From Candidatus Shapirobacteria bacterium (GTDB lineage Bacteria; Patescibacteriota; Microgenomatia; UBA12405): a stretch of 12,963 nucleotides of DNA. How positions within the stretch are numbered: position 1 is the stretch's first letter; each line of letters begins with the position of its first letter. Both the position numbers and the translations under genes were made by a program. The notes beneath the pieces are model-generated. The model was not told the DNA's origin. It saw only the letters and a list, made by a program, of their open reading frames with translations, and did no database searches. Where the stretch lies: the NCBI GenBank assembly GCA_018500045.2, contig JAHBAQ020000002.1, forward strand, positions 1-12,963, read 5' to 3'. Below are positions 1-7,585 of the stretch, piece by piece.

Positions 1-491
1 GAATATTTTTTGATTAAATTAAAAACAGTAACGAAAAATTTAACTACCTGAGCTACTGAAGTATCAAATAAAATGACAAAACCAACAATAAAACAAAAAG
101 TAAAAATTAAACTGCTGGGAGCCCGACCAAAAAGGGAAATTAATTGATCAGAAAAGAAAATACCAGCAATCCCTTGGTGAAAAAGACTAATCATAGAAAT
201 GAACATAATTAAAAAACCCAAAAAGACATTTAAGTCCTTAAGAGGGGTTTTAATTTTGGCAAACAAAAAAGAGGCTAAGAAAAGTAAAAAAGAAATTAAA
301 ATTGCTCCAAAACCAAAATATTTGACAAGGAATTCATTGATTAAACTAGGAATTGGACCTGTTTTAAGAAAGGAGAAGATAGAAACTACAGTTAAAATTA
401 AGAAAAAGATAAATAAAATAGTTTGGGTAGTTTCCGGTTTAAGTTTTAAACTCGGAAGAACATGTTTCTTTTTTCGACCACGTTTAGCCAT
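1..491 (-). CDS. ftsK: DNA translocase FtsK, N-terminal membrane part (truncated by window edge)
   Basis: The frame is open from the ATG at 491 to the window edge, giving 163 visible residues. After a basic cytoplasmic start (MAKRGRKKKH) there are four hydrophobic segments, at about residues 23-43, 60-79, 88-105 and 126-143. This is the usual 4-TM N-terminal module of FtsK/SpoIIIE translocases, which anchors the DNA pump at the division septum. The motor and gamma domains would lie beyond position 1. The product is called from TM architecture, the basic start and position: ftsK/spoIIIE follows an RNase J gene in Bacillus-type neighbourhoods. No ATPase motif is visible, so another 4-TM protein is possible. 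The start lies 17 nt after the proS stop and has no Shine-Dalgarno sequence; a TATACT hexamer ends 6 nt before the ATG. Confidence 0.72.
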   Translation of the reverse strand, partial: MAKRGRKKKHVLPSLKLKPETTQTILFIFFLILTVVSIFSFLKTGPIPSLINEFLVKYFGFGAILISFLLFLASFLFAKIKTPLKDLNVFLGFLIMFISMISLFHQGIAGIFFSDQLISLFGRAPSSLIFTFCFIVGFVILFDTSVAQVVKFFVTVFNLIKKY

Positions 492-497
492 AAAACT

Positions 498-503
498 AGT
501 ATA
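498..503 (-). promoter_or_regulatory. -10-like hexamer before ftsK (leaderless geometry)
   Basis: TATACT on the minus strand, followed by exactly 6 nt (AGTTTT) and the ftsK ATG. If used, transcription would start at the A of the start codon. A weak -35 match (TTGCAC at 525-520) lies 16 nt further upstream. It is supported mainly by the same spacing before four neighbouring genes. Confidence 0.45.
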
Positions 504-508
504 CAGTT

Positions 509-1930
509 TTAGTAGCTTTGTGCAAACAACCAACGATGTTTTGATGGTTTACCACAATAAACACAAACTCCATTTTCTTCTGGTTGGCCATCAGGCAGAC
601 AACGAGTGGTGGCTTTAGTATCTTGTTTAATTTCTGCCTCACATTCGGAACTTTCGCACCAATGAGCCGAAACAAATCCCCGAGTAGTAGACATAACTTT
701 TTTAAATTCATCGTAAGAATCAACAGTGAAAGTATTATCTTGAGTGAATTTTTTGTGTTTTTCCAAAAGACTATTTTGAATATCGACAAGAAGTTTGTTT
801 AAGACTGAATCTAATTCAGAAACAGAAATGGTTTGTTTTTCGAGAGTGTCGCGACGAAGTAAAACCAAAGAATTAGCATCAGCTTCCCGGTCACCAATTT
901 CAATTCGGACCGGAACACCTTTCATTTCCCATTTATTAAATTTGAAACCAGCAGTTTCACCTTCGAGGTCATCGATTTGACAACGATATTTAGTTTTTAG
1001 GTCAACAAAAATTTTTTCAGCTAAAGTTTTGGCTTTGGTATGACCTGGAATAGGGATAACAACAACTTGAATTGGAGCGACTTGGGGAGGGAAAACTAAA
1101 CCATTGTCATCACCGTGGACCATTATTAAACCACCAATAGAACGAGTCGACATTCCCCAACTGTTTTGATAGGGATAAAGTTTTTGGCCATTTTGATCTT
1201 GAACTGACCAGTCAAAAGATTTGGCAAAATTTTGACTTAAATCATGAGAAGTGCCAGCTTGAAGAGCTTTGCCGTTAGGCATAAGGGCTTCAATACAATA
1301 AGTTTTGCCAGCACCGGCAAATTTTTCTGAATTACTTTTGACCCCCGTAATACCGTAAATTGCCAATAAATCGTTATAAGTTTTTTTGTAAAGATTTAAA
1401 GCCCATTGAATCATTTCTTGATTTTCGGCATCAGTGGCATGAGCACAGTGACCTTCTTGCCATAAAAATTCGGAAGTGCGCAAAAAGAGATAGGTGCGCT
1501 GTTCCCAACGAACAACGTTACACCATTGATTCATCATAACGGGCAAATCACGCCAGCTTTGAGTCCATTTTTTGTACATTTCGTACATAATGGTTTCGGA
1601 AGTAGGACGGACGATTAAATTTTCGGTTAATTTTTGACCACCACCGTGAGTAACCACAGCTAACTCCGGAGCAAAACCTTCAACGTGTTCTTTTTCTTTT
1701 TTTAAGAAACTTTCAGGAATAAAAAGTGGGAAGTAAGCATTTTGAACACCCTTTTCTTTGATAAAAGGGTCCATAAAATCGTGAATTTTTTCCCAAATAG
1801 AGTAACCATAGGGACGAATTACCATACAACCTTTGACGGGAGAGTAGTCAGCCAATTCGGCTTTAACTACTAGATCGTTATACCATTGGGATAAATCCTC
1901 GGATTTTAGTTTGATAAATTTTTTCGCCAT
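509..1930 (-). CDS. proS: Prolyl-tRNA synthetase, archaeal/eukaryotic type (type 3)
   Basis: Class II aminoacyl-tRNA synthetase that charges tRNA-Pro in the cytoplasm; 473 aa, a normal length for the short type without an editing insertion. The catalytic core shows RPTSE near residue 110, the motif 2 strand NVVRWEQRTYLFLRTSEFLWQ, the proline-pocket stretch GTSHDLSQNFAKSF, and motif 3 (STRSIGGLIMVHGDD). An anticodon-binding domain follows from about residue 285. The C-terminal zinc-binding domain has Cys425, Cys430, Cys456 and Cys459, and the chain ends in the typical tyrosine. This type is also found in mycoplasmas, Borrelia and the Deinococcus-Thermus group, so it is not evidence of recent transfer. 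The start is the first ATG, 17 nt after the rnj stop; there is no Shine-Dalgarno sequence, and TATAAT ends 5 nt before the ATG. Confidence 0.96.
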   Translation of the reverse strand: MAKKFIKLKSEDLSQWYNDLVVKAELADYSPVKGCMVIRPYGYSIWEKIHDFMDPFIKEKGVQNAYFPLFIPESFLKKEKEHVEGFAPELAVVTHGGGQKLTENLIVRPTSETIMYEMYKKWTQSWRDLPVMMNQWCNVVRWEQRTYLFLRTSEFLWQEGHCAHATDAENQEMIQWALNLYKKTYNDLLAIYGITGVKSNSEKFAGAGKTYCIEALMPNGKALQAGTSHDLSQNFAKSFDWSVQDQNGQKLYPYQNSWGMSTRSIGGLIMVHGDDNGLVFPPQVAPIQVVVIPIPGHTKAKTLAEKIFVDLKTKYRCQIDDLEGETAGFKFNKWEMKGVPVRIEIGDREADANSLVLLRRDTLEKQTISVSELDSVLNKLLVDIQNSLLEKHKKFTQDNTFTVDSYDEFKKVMSTTRGFVSAHWCESSECEAEIKQDTKATTRCLPDGQPEENGVCVYCGKPSKHRWLFAQSY

Positions 1931-1935
1931 AGCCG

Positions 1936-1941
1936 ATTATA
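1936..1941 (-). promoter_or_regulatory. -10-like hexamer before proS (leaderless geometry)
   Basis: A perfect TATAAT on the minus strand, ending 5 nt before the proS ATG and lying inside the 17-nt rnj-proS gap. No good -35 element is visible. It would give an essentially leaderless proS mRNA. Confidence 0.45.
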
Positions 1942-1947
1942 ACCTAT

Positions 1948-3708
1948 TTAAACTTCGATAACTAAGGGTAAAACCATTGGTTGGCGGCCGGTTTTTTGAT
2001 AAATGATTTCTTCGATATGACCTTGAACTTCTTCGCGAATAAAATCAAAATTGGCCGGAGAACTGGTGGTTTGATTGAATTTAGTGATAATTTCTTGTTT
2101 AAGATAATTAATTAAGTCAGTATTTTCTTTCATAAAGACAAATCCGCGACTTAAAATAACCGGATCTTTTTCTAATTTTCCAGATTCTTTATTCATTAAT
2201 AAAACAACCGAGAACATACCATCTTCAGCCAAAAGTTTGCGGTCGCGTAAAACAGTAGTACCAACATCGCCAATACCAAAACCGTCAATAAGAACTTTGC
2301 GAATAGGAATATGAAAATTAGTATCGTAAGTACCATTACTATAAAAATTAACTGAAGCATCGAAGTCGGGCAAAATTACCTGATCTTCGGTATAGCCTAA
2401 TTTTTTGGCCATTTCCTGATATTTTTTGAGATGGCGGAAATTCCCTCCGATAGGCAAAAGGTATTTTGGTTTAACTAAGTTAATTAAAATAGCGTGTTCT
2501 TTTTGATAACCGTGACCAGAAACGTGAAGCTCTTCTTTTTCACCATAAACAACTTCGGCTCCAAGTTTTGACAGAGTATCGATCATAGAATAAATATTGG
2601 AAGTGGTGCCGGGAATATAATCTGGTGAAGAAAAAATTACCTTATCACCGGATTTAATTTTGATACGGTGTTTACCCATAACCATTTTACTGAGAGCCGA
2701 ATCGGGTTGGCCAGCAAAACCGGCAACCAAGAAAATTAATTTATTTTCAGGGAAATTTTTGACTCGTTCTGGTGGAATAATATCGGAATCGGTCAGAGTA
2801 AGATAACCTAAATCTTTGGCAATATTGATAGCTTTGTCGACAGAAAAACCGACAATAACAATTTTACGACCAACACTTTTGGCATATTCGATAGCTTGAG
2901 ACCAACGAATAATGTTACTGGAAATAGAAGTGACAAAGACACGACCTTTGGCAGAAGTAATTTCATATTTAAAATTTTCAGCGATAGAACTTTCTGAAGG
3001 CGAATAACCTTCGTGATCAGAGCCAAGAGCATCGGACATTAAAGCGACAACACCTTTTTCACCAATACGGGCAATGTGAGCCAAGTCGGCACCTTTGCCA
3101 TCGAGAGGAAAAACGTCGAACTTAAAATCGGAGCCGTGATAGAAAACGCCAACAGGAGTAGTGATAGCAAAGTGAAAAGTATCGGGAATAGAGTGAGTAA
3201 CCCGAATTGGATCAATGGTAAAAACGCCTTTTTGAATTGGTTTACTATCTTCATATACATTGATAGTGGCACGAACATTAACTTCAGCTAAACGTGATTC
3301 AATGAAAGCAGCGGCTAAACTGGGAGCAAAAACCGGAATTTTTTCACCTAAAATGGGAAGAATAAAACGGACAGCACCGATATGATCTTCGTGACCGTGA
3401 GTAATAAAAATACCTAATATACGGTCTTTTTTGTCAGCAAGATACTGAGTGTCGGGAATTTGAAGATCGACACCGAAGGCATCTTCTTCGGGAAAGCCAA
3501 CACCACAGTCGACAATAATAATTTGGCTTTGGTTAATATCACCATTAGGAATAAATTCGTAAACGAACATATTTTGGGTGACATCCCCAAAACCGCCGAG
3601 TGAACTGATACGAATAATATTTTGGTTAGATTTAAACTCCCTAACCGGATTTTGAATGCCGGAAAATTTTGATTCCGGTTTAATATTTTTTTGATTGTTT
3701 TTAAACAT
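1948..3708 (-). CDS. rnj: Ribonuclease J (metallo-beta-lactamase/beta-CASP RNase) with variant active-site motifs
   Basis: RNase J is a 5'-to-3' exo- and endoribonuclease of mRNA decay and rRNA maturation; 586 aa is a normal length. The first 28 residues are a polar extension. The beta-lactamase core keeps HGHEDH (residues 104-109), His172 in THSIPD and Asp194 in GSDFKFD. The beta-CASP part and HVSGH (395-399) follow, and the C-terminal domain starts near residue 470. Two signatures deviate: the usual SDSTNAE stretch reads SDALGSDHEGY (225-235), and the usual PVHGE, whose His is a metal ligand, reads PIGGN (419-423). The fold assignment is firm, but catalytic strength is uncertain. The gene starts 26 nt after the Lon-like gene, without a Shine-Dalgarno sequence. 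Confidence 0.93.
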   Translation of the reverse strand: MFKNNQKNIKPESKFSGIQNPVREFKSNQNIIRISSLGGFGDVTQNMFVYEFIPNGDINQSQIIIVDCGVGFPEEDAFGVDLQIPDTQYLADKKDRILGIFITHGHEDHIGAVRFILPILGEKIPVFAPSLAAAFIESRLAEVNVRATINVYEDSKPIQKGVFTIDPIRVTHSIPDTFHFAITTPVGVFYHGSDFKFDVFPLDGKGADLAHIARIGEKGVVALMSDALGSDHEGYSPSESSIAENFKYEITSAKGRVFVTSISSNIIRWSQAIEYAKSVGRKIVIVGFSVDKAINIAKDLGYLTLTDSDIIPPERVKNFPENKLIFLVAGFAGQPDSALSKMVMGKHRIKIKSGDKVIFSSPDYIPGTTSNIYSMIDTLSKLGAEVVYGEKEELHVSGHGYQKEHAILINLVKPKYLLPIGGNFRHLKKYQEMAKKLGYTEDQVILPDFDASVNFYSNGTYDTNFHIPIRKVLIDGFGIGDVGTTVLRDRKLLAEDGMFSVVLLMNKESGKLEKDPVILSRGFVFMKENTDLINYLKQEIITKFNQTTSSPANFDFIREEVQGHIEEIIYQKTGRQPMVLPLVIEV

Positions 3709-3714
3709 AAATTT

Positions 3715-3720
3715 ATTTTA
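3715..3720 (-). promoter_or_regulatory. -10-like hexamer before rnj (leaderless geometry)
   Basis: TAAAAT (five of six match TATAAT) on the minus strand, followed by exactly 6 nt (AAATTT) and the rnj ATG. The surroundings are almost pure A+T, so this single case is weak. The spacing equals that of its neighbours. Confidence 0.35.
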
Positions 3721-3732
3721 ATTTTAATAAGG

Positions 3733-3751
3733 TCCTACCATTGAGGTAGGA
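3733..3751 (-). repeat. Inverted repeat over the stop codon of the Lon-like gene
   Basis: A 7-bp perfect stem (TCCTACC paired with GGTAGGA) with a 5-nt loop. The TAG stop of the Lon-like gene lies inside the stem. There is no U-run after it, so it is not a standard terminator. It could be an RNA-stability or processing hairpin between the two cistrons, or chance. Confidence 0.35.
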
Positions 3752-4796
3752 AGAATTTGACATTGGATTCGTCGATAATTACCTGTTTGGTTTTACCCTC
3801 GAAAATCATTTTAGCGACTTTGCGGCAAAGACCTTCGATGTTTCGTTGTAAAGTACGAACACCAGCATCGAAACCAAGCGGACGGACTATTTGCTCCCAA
3901 ACATTGGCGGAAATATGAAGTTCTTCCGGCTTGAGACCAGTTTCTTTGATGGCTTTGGGTAAAATATAGTCACGACCAATAACGACTTTTTCTTCATCAG
4001 AATATGAAGGCATTTGAATGACTTCAAGTCGATCCATAACGGCAGTAGCGATACGGGAAGTATTATTACAAGTGGCGCAAAAAATGGCTTGAGATAGGTC
4101 GACGGGATAATCGACATAATGATCAACAAAATGATTATTTTGTTCTGGATCGAGTAATTCCACTAAAACACCCATAATAGTATTGAGAGCATTGTCGGCA
4201 ACACGATCGATTTCATCAAGTAAAATAACTGGATTATTACTTTTGGCACTGATTAAACCTTTGATAATTTGACCAGGTTCGGATTCGGGATAAATTCGTG
4301 ATTGGCCTCGAAGATAAAGCGGATCACCTAAACCACCAAAAGGGATACGAATTAACTGACGACCCAAAACATTGGCAATGGATTTAGCCATAGTGGTTTT
4401 GCCGGTACCGACTAAACCGACAAAAAGTAAAACTGGAGCCTTAATGGCTTGATCGGGATTACGATTTTTTTGAAGGGCTAACACAGAAATATATTCGAGC
4501 AAACGATCTTTGACACTATCAAGACCGTAGTGTTCGGTATTCAATTTTTCTTTAGCAAACTGAATATCAAGAATATCTTTAGTCTGAGCAAACCAAGGGA
4601 TATTGATTAAATAACTAATATATTTAGAAACTGATTGATAATTTTGCCAAAAAGATTCCTCGTTTCGAGAATTGATAGATAATTGAGCAAAAAGTTCTTC
4701 GAGATTTTTGACCAAATTTTCGGGTAATTTTACAGATTCGATTCTTTTTTTGAGATTAGAAATCGCTTCAGTAGTCGTTAGAGCATTAGAATCCAT
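3735..4796 (-). CDS. Lon-type AAA+ ATPase lacking the protease domain
   Basis: 353 aa. Residues 60-110 match the helical linker before the Lon ATPase (LINIPW, then HYGLDSVKDRLLEY). The AAA+ core follows with Walker A GLVGTGKT (127-134), a pore-loop region that keeps a tyrosine (YPESEPG, 169-175), Walker B ILLDEID (191-197), LLDPEQN (214-220), sensor-1 Asn244, the arginine in MDRLEVI (Arg256) and sensor-2 GVRTLQR (312-318). The chain ends at residue 353, where the Lon Ser/Lys protease domain would begin; the large N-terminal substrate domain is also absent. Only 26 nt separate it from rnj, so no frameshifted protease part is hidden downstream. ATPase and ring-remodelling activity look intact. 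An unfoldase or adaptor role is inferred. The start is the ATG 14 nt after the SLOG gene. Confidence 0.88.
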   Translation of the reverse strand: MDSNALTTTEAISNLKKRIESVKLPENLVKNLEELFAQLSINSRNEESFWQNYQSVSKYISYLINIPWFAQTKDILDIQFAKEKLNTEHYGLDSVKDRLLEYISVLALQKNRNPDQAIKAPVLLFVGLVGTGKTTMAKSIANVLGRQLIRIPFGGLGDPLYLRGQSRIYPESEPGQIIKGLISAKSNNPVILLDEIDRVADNALNTIMGVLVELLDPEQNNHFVDHYVDYPVDLSQAIFCATCNNTSRIATAVMDRLEVIQMPSYSDEEKVVIGRDYILPKAIKETGLKPEELHISANVWEQIVRPLGFDAGVRTLQRNIEGLCRKVAKMIFEGKTKQVIIDESNVKFFLPQW

Positions 4797-4802
4797 ATAA
4801 AA

Positions 4803-4808
4803 AGTATA
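4803..4808 (-). promoter_or_regulatory. -10-like hexamer before the Lon-like gene (leaderless geometry)
   Basis: TATACT on the minus strand, followed by exactly 6 nt (TTTTAT) and the ATG of the Lon-like gene. It sits in the 14-nt gap after the SLOG-gene stop. No Shine-Dalgarno sequence is present. Confidence 0.45.
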
Positions 4809-4810
4809 GT

Positions 4811-5338
4811 CTATAAAAGGTCAATTTGGTAAGAAAAAACTTTGACAGGAATGCCTTTGGCACGAGCTTTGTCGATAGTATCTTGAGTTCCATTACTTTG
4901 ATTAACTTGAAAAGCTAACAATTCATCTGAGGCATTAACTACTTCAGAATTACGACGATAATAAGAATCTTTATCAACAATAGTTTCAGCCAGATTTTCA
5001 ATAACACTGTTCGGATTTTGTTTTTTGATACTGGTTAATTGTTCAATAACATCATCGGCTTGTTTGGGAGTAACAACACCTTCACTAGCTCGACGACGAT
5101 AATGAGCTACAAAAAGATCGAGATTAACTGGTAGAAAAATTTTTAATTGATCAAGAGCGTTAAGTTTTCTGACTTCATCGGTGGCTTGATAATCAACATT
5201 TAAAGCACCGCCAGTAACAATACCATTACCTTCAGAAATTATTTTTCGAACTTCAGTTCGGACATTATTTTCGATTTCAGAATTAGTGACGCGCCAACTA
5301 CCACTAATACCGATCCATTTAGAAACTTTTTTTGACAT
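4811..5338 (-). CDS. SLOG/DprA-like Rossmann-fold protein, putative nucleotide-ligand binder
   Basis: 175 aa from the ATG at 5338; an in-frame TTG directly before it is a possible alternative. The start has WIGISGSW (residues 8-15), then GNGIVTGGALNVDYQA (38-52), the glycine-rich signature of the SLOG superfamily (DprA, LOG and YspA-like proteins). Near the C-terminus come YRRNSEVVNASDELLAF and SNGTQDTIDKA, resembling the RN...A and SGT...A blocks of DprA-type folds, and a final strand IPVKVF. It is too short for DprA, which has additional domains. SLOG proteins bind nucleotides or nucleotide-derived ligands; the ligand here is unknown. It lies between pnp (14 nt upstream) and the Lon-like ATPase (14 nt downstream), so a link to RNA decay or its nucleotide products is plausible but inferred. 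Confidence 0.75.
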   Translation of the reverse strand: MSKKVSKWIGISGSWRVTNSEIENNVRTEVRKIISEGNGIVTGGALNVDYQATDEVRKLNALDQLKIFLPVNLDLFVAHYRRRASEGVVTPKQADDVIEQLTSIKKQNPNSVIENLAETIVDKDSYYRRNSEVVNASDELLAFQVNQSNGTQDTIDKARAKGIPVKVFSYQIDLL

Positions 5339-5344
5339 CAATTG

Positions 5345-5350
5345 ATTATA
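5345..5350 (-). promoter_or_regulatory. -10 hexamer before the SLOG gene (leaderless geometry)
   Basis: A perfect TATAAT two nt after the pnp stop codon, followed by exactly 6 nt (CAATTG) and the SLOG-gene ATG. No Shine-Dalgarno sequence. No convincing -35 is seen in the pnp tail. Confidence 0.5.
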
Positions 5351-5352
5351 GC

Positions 5353-7557
5353 TTAGCGGCGGGGACGACGATTACGATCACCCATACGAGAATCGAATTT
5401 GCCAAATTGTGGTCGACGATCAAATTGAGCTCGATTTTCGGAACCAGCTTCACGAGGTTGTCCTGGGTGAGCAGCTTTGAATTCTGGAGCAGATAACTTG
5501 ATTTGATGATTATCATTGAAACCGGCAATTTTTACTTTGAGTTTGTCCCCTATTTTGATAATAGTAGACGGATCGGATAAAAATCCGCCAGTCATTTCGG
5601 AAACGTGAAGTAAAGCTTCGCGACCAGGTAAGAATTCAATGAAGGCACCAAAGTTTTCAACTCGGGTAACAATACCGTCATATTCTTCACCAACTTCAAC
5701 TTCTTTGATCATAGATTCAATTTCGTAAGCAGCATCATCAATAGCTTTTTGATCTTGAGCTGAAATAGAAGCAGCACCAAAATCATCAATATCAATTTGA
5801 ACTTGATATTTTTCCATTAAGGCTTTGATAGTTTTACCACCACTGCCAATAACTTCACCAATTTTATCTTCGGGTAATTGGACTAATTTAATCTTTGGAG
5901 CAAATTGAGAAAGTTCAGCTCTTGGAGCGGCCAAGACAGATTCCATTTTGTCTAAAATTTGGAGACGAGCTTTAGTAGAAGCAACAAAAGTATCACGAAT
6001 CATTTGAAGAGTCAGACCTTCGCGTTTGATGTCGAGTTGAATTGCAGTAATCCCGGCACGAGTACCAGTAATTTTGAAATCCATATCACCAAAATGATCT
6101 TCGATACCGGCAATATCGGTTAATAAAATATATTTATCGTCAGTTTCAGCCATAAGACCGATAGAAATTCCAGCGACTTTATCTTTGATAGGAACACCAG
6201 CATCCATTAATGACATAGTAGAACCACAAGTAGAGGCCATAGACGATGAACCATTTTGAGATAAAACTTCTGAAGTCAAAACAATAGTGTAAGGAAAATC
6301 AGCCTCGCTAGGAATGACCGGAATTAAGGCTTTTTCAGCTAAAGCACCGTGACCAATTTCGCGGCGACCTGGACGACCGGTGCGGCCAACTTGACCAGTG
6401 GAAAATGGCATAGCGGAATAATAATGAAGATAGCGTTTGGTAACTTCACCATTGGAGTCTTCGAGATATTGTTTTTCGGAAAGTGGAGCCAGAGTAGTGA
6501 CAGTAATGGCTTGGGTTAGGCCTCTTTCAAAAAGAGCCGAACCGTGAGTCATAGGTAAAACACCAGCTTCAACATTGAGATGGCGGATTTCATCAAGAGG
6601 ACGTTTATCATAACGAGTTCCGGCTAAAGTTTGGTTACGAACATAATTTTTAAGAATTTCATCGATAGCAGCGAGAAAGTGATTGATAGATACTTCGTCA
6701 GATTCAATTTTGTCTTTGAAAAGCTGCTTGACTTTATCGATAATAATTTCTTGACCAATCATATGGGCACCATCAATACCATCTTCAAAGAATTTTTTGA
6801 CATCATCTTTGATTCTTGATTCAACTTCTTTGATTAAATCTTCGGACGGACCAGCCGGCTCAAATTTAATTTTTTCTTTACCGCAAGATGCGGCAAATTT
6901 AGCGATTTGATTATTAACTTCATCACCAGTAGTTTTGGCCAATTCAATGGCTTGAAGCATCAGATCGTTTTCGACAATATTACCATCAGCTTCAATCATA
7001 TTGACACCTTTTGGACCAGTACAAACCAAAAGATCGAATTTTGATTTGGCAAGTTCTTCAGAATCAGGGTTGATGACTAATTGGTCATTAACGAAACCTA
7101 CTCGAACAGCAGAAACTGGACCGCGGAAAGGAATATCAGAAATGGCTAAAGCAGCGGCAGCAGCAGTGAAAGCTGGCATAACCACATCGTGTTTTTTGTC
7201 ATTACTCAAAACAGTAGTGATAATCTGGACTTCATTCAAAAAACCTTGTGGAAATAAAGGGCGGAGAGATCGGTCAATAATACGGCCAAAAAGAACGGCA
7301 GTGTCAGAAGGACCGCCATCACGTTTGATCCATTTACCACCTTTGACAATACCACCGGCGTAAAGTTTGTCGACAAATTCCACAGAAAGTGGAAAATAAT
7401 CTTTTGACTCGTCTAGTTTTCCCATTAAAACAGTAGCTAAAACCACAGTGTTGCCGAATTGAGCCACAACTGAGGCGTTGGTTTGAGGAGCGAGTTTACC
7501 AGTACTAAGGCTGATGTGTTTGTCACCCACTAAAATATCTTGTGTATACATTTTCAT
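5353..7557 (-). CDS. pnp: Polyribonucleotide nucleotidyltransferase (PNPase)
   Basis: PNPase degrades RNA 3'-to-5' by phosphorolysis and can add tails; 734 aa, full length. It has two RNase PH domains (about 1-220 and 320-545) separated by a helical linker. The second contains STGQVGRTGRPGRREIGHG, NGSSSMASTCG and the catalytic FGDMDFK. A KH domain (about 555-618, VIGSGGKTIK) and an S1 domain (about 619-690, YDGIVTRVENFGAFIEF) follow, then a roughly 44-residue tail rich in Arg, Gln, Asn and Asp that is probably disordered and may bind RNA or partners. The start is the ATG at 7557; a second ATG two codons later is equally possible. The gene follows rpsO by 28 nt, the classic rpsO-pnp pair. The gap is A+T-rich with no ribosome-binding site. 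Confidence 0.98.
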   Translation of the reverse strand: MKMYTQDILVGDKHISLSTGKLAPQTNASVVAQFGNTVVLATVLMGKLDESKDYFPLSVEFVDKLYAGGIVKGGKWIKRDGGPSDTAVLFGRIIDRSLRPLFPQGFLNEVQIITTVLSNDKKHDVVMPAFTAAAAALAISDIPFRGPVSAVRVGFVNDQLVINPDSEELAKSKFDLLVCTGPKGVNMIEADGNIVENDLMLQAIELAKTTGDEVNNQIAKFAASCGKEKIKFEPAGPSEDLIKEVESRIKDDVKKFFEDGIDGAHMIGQEIIIDKVKQLFKDKIESDEVSINHFLAAIDEILKNYVRNQTLAGTRYDKRPLDEIRHLNVEAGVLPMTHGSALFERGLTQAITVTTLAPLSEKQYLEDSNGEVTKRYLHYYSAMPFSTGQVGRTGRPGRREIGHGALAEKALIPVIPSEADFPYTIVLTSEVLSQNGSSSMASTCGSTMSLMDAGVPIKDKVAGISIGLMAETDDKYILLTDIAGIEDHFGDMDFKITGTRAGITAIQLDIKREGLTLQMIRDTFVASTKARLQILDKMESVLAAPRAELSQFAPKIKLVQLPEDKIGEVIGSGGKTIKALMEKYQVQIDIDDFGAASISAQDQKAIDDAAYEIESMIKEVEVGEEYDGIVTRVENFGAFIEFLPGREALLHVSEMTGGFLSDPSTIIKIGDKLKVKIAGFNDNHQIKLSAPEFKAAHPGQPREAGSENRAQFDRRPQFGKFDSRMGDRNRRPRR

Positions 7558-7585
7558 AAATTTAATTAATTAAAGACGAAATCCA

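Noticed and set aside
199..618. Plus-strand open frame of 139 codons across the ftsK start and proS end
   Set aside because: It is antisense to the ftsK membrane segments and the proS zinc domain; the Lys-rich beginning is the reverse of A+T-rich TM codons.
3709..3734. Frameshift hiding a Lon protease domain after the AAA+ module
   Set aside because: Only 26 nt lie between the stop and rnj, and all downstream sequence is accounted for by RNase J.
7001..7363. Plus-strand open frame of 120 codons
   Set aside because: It lies wholly opposite the conserved RNase PH region of pnp and has a composition typical of an antisense shadow, with no promoter or ribosome-binding site.
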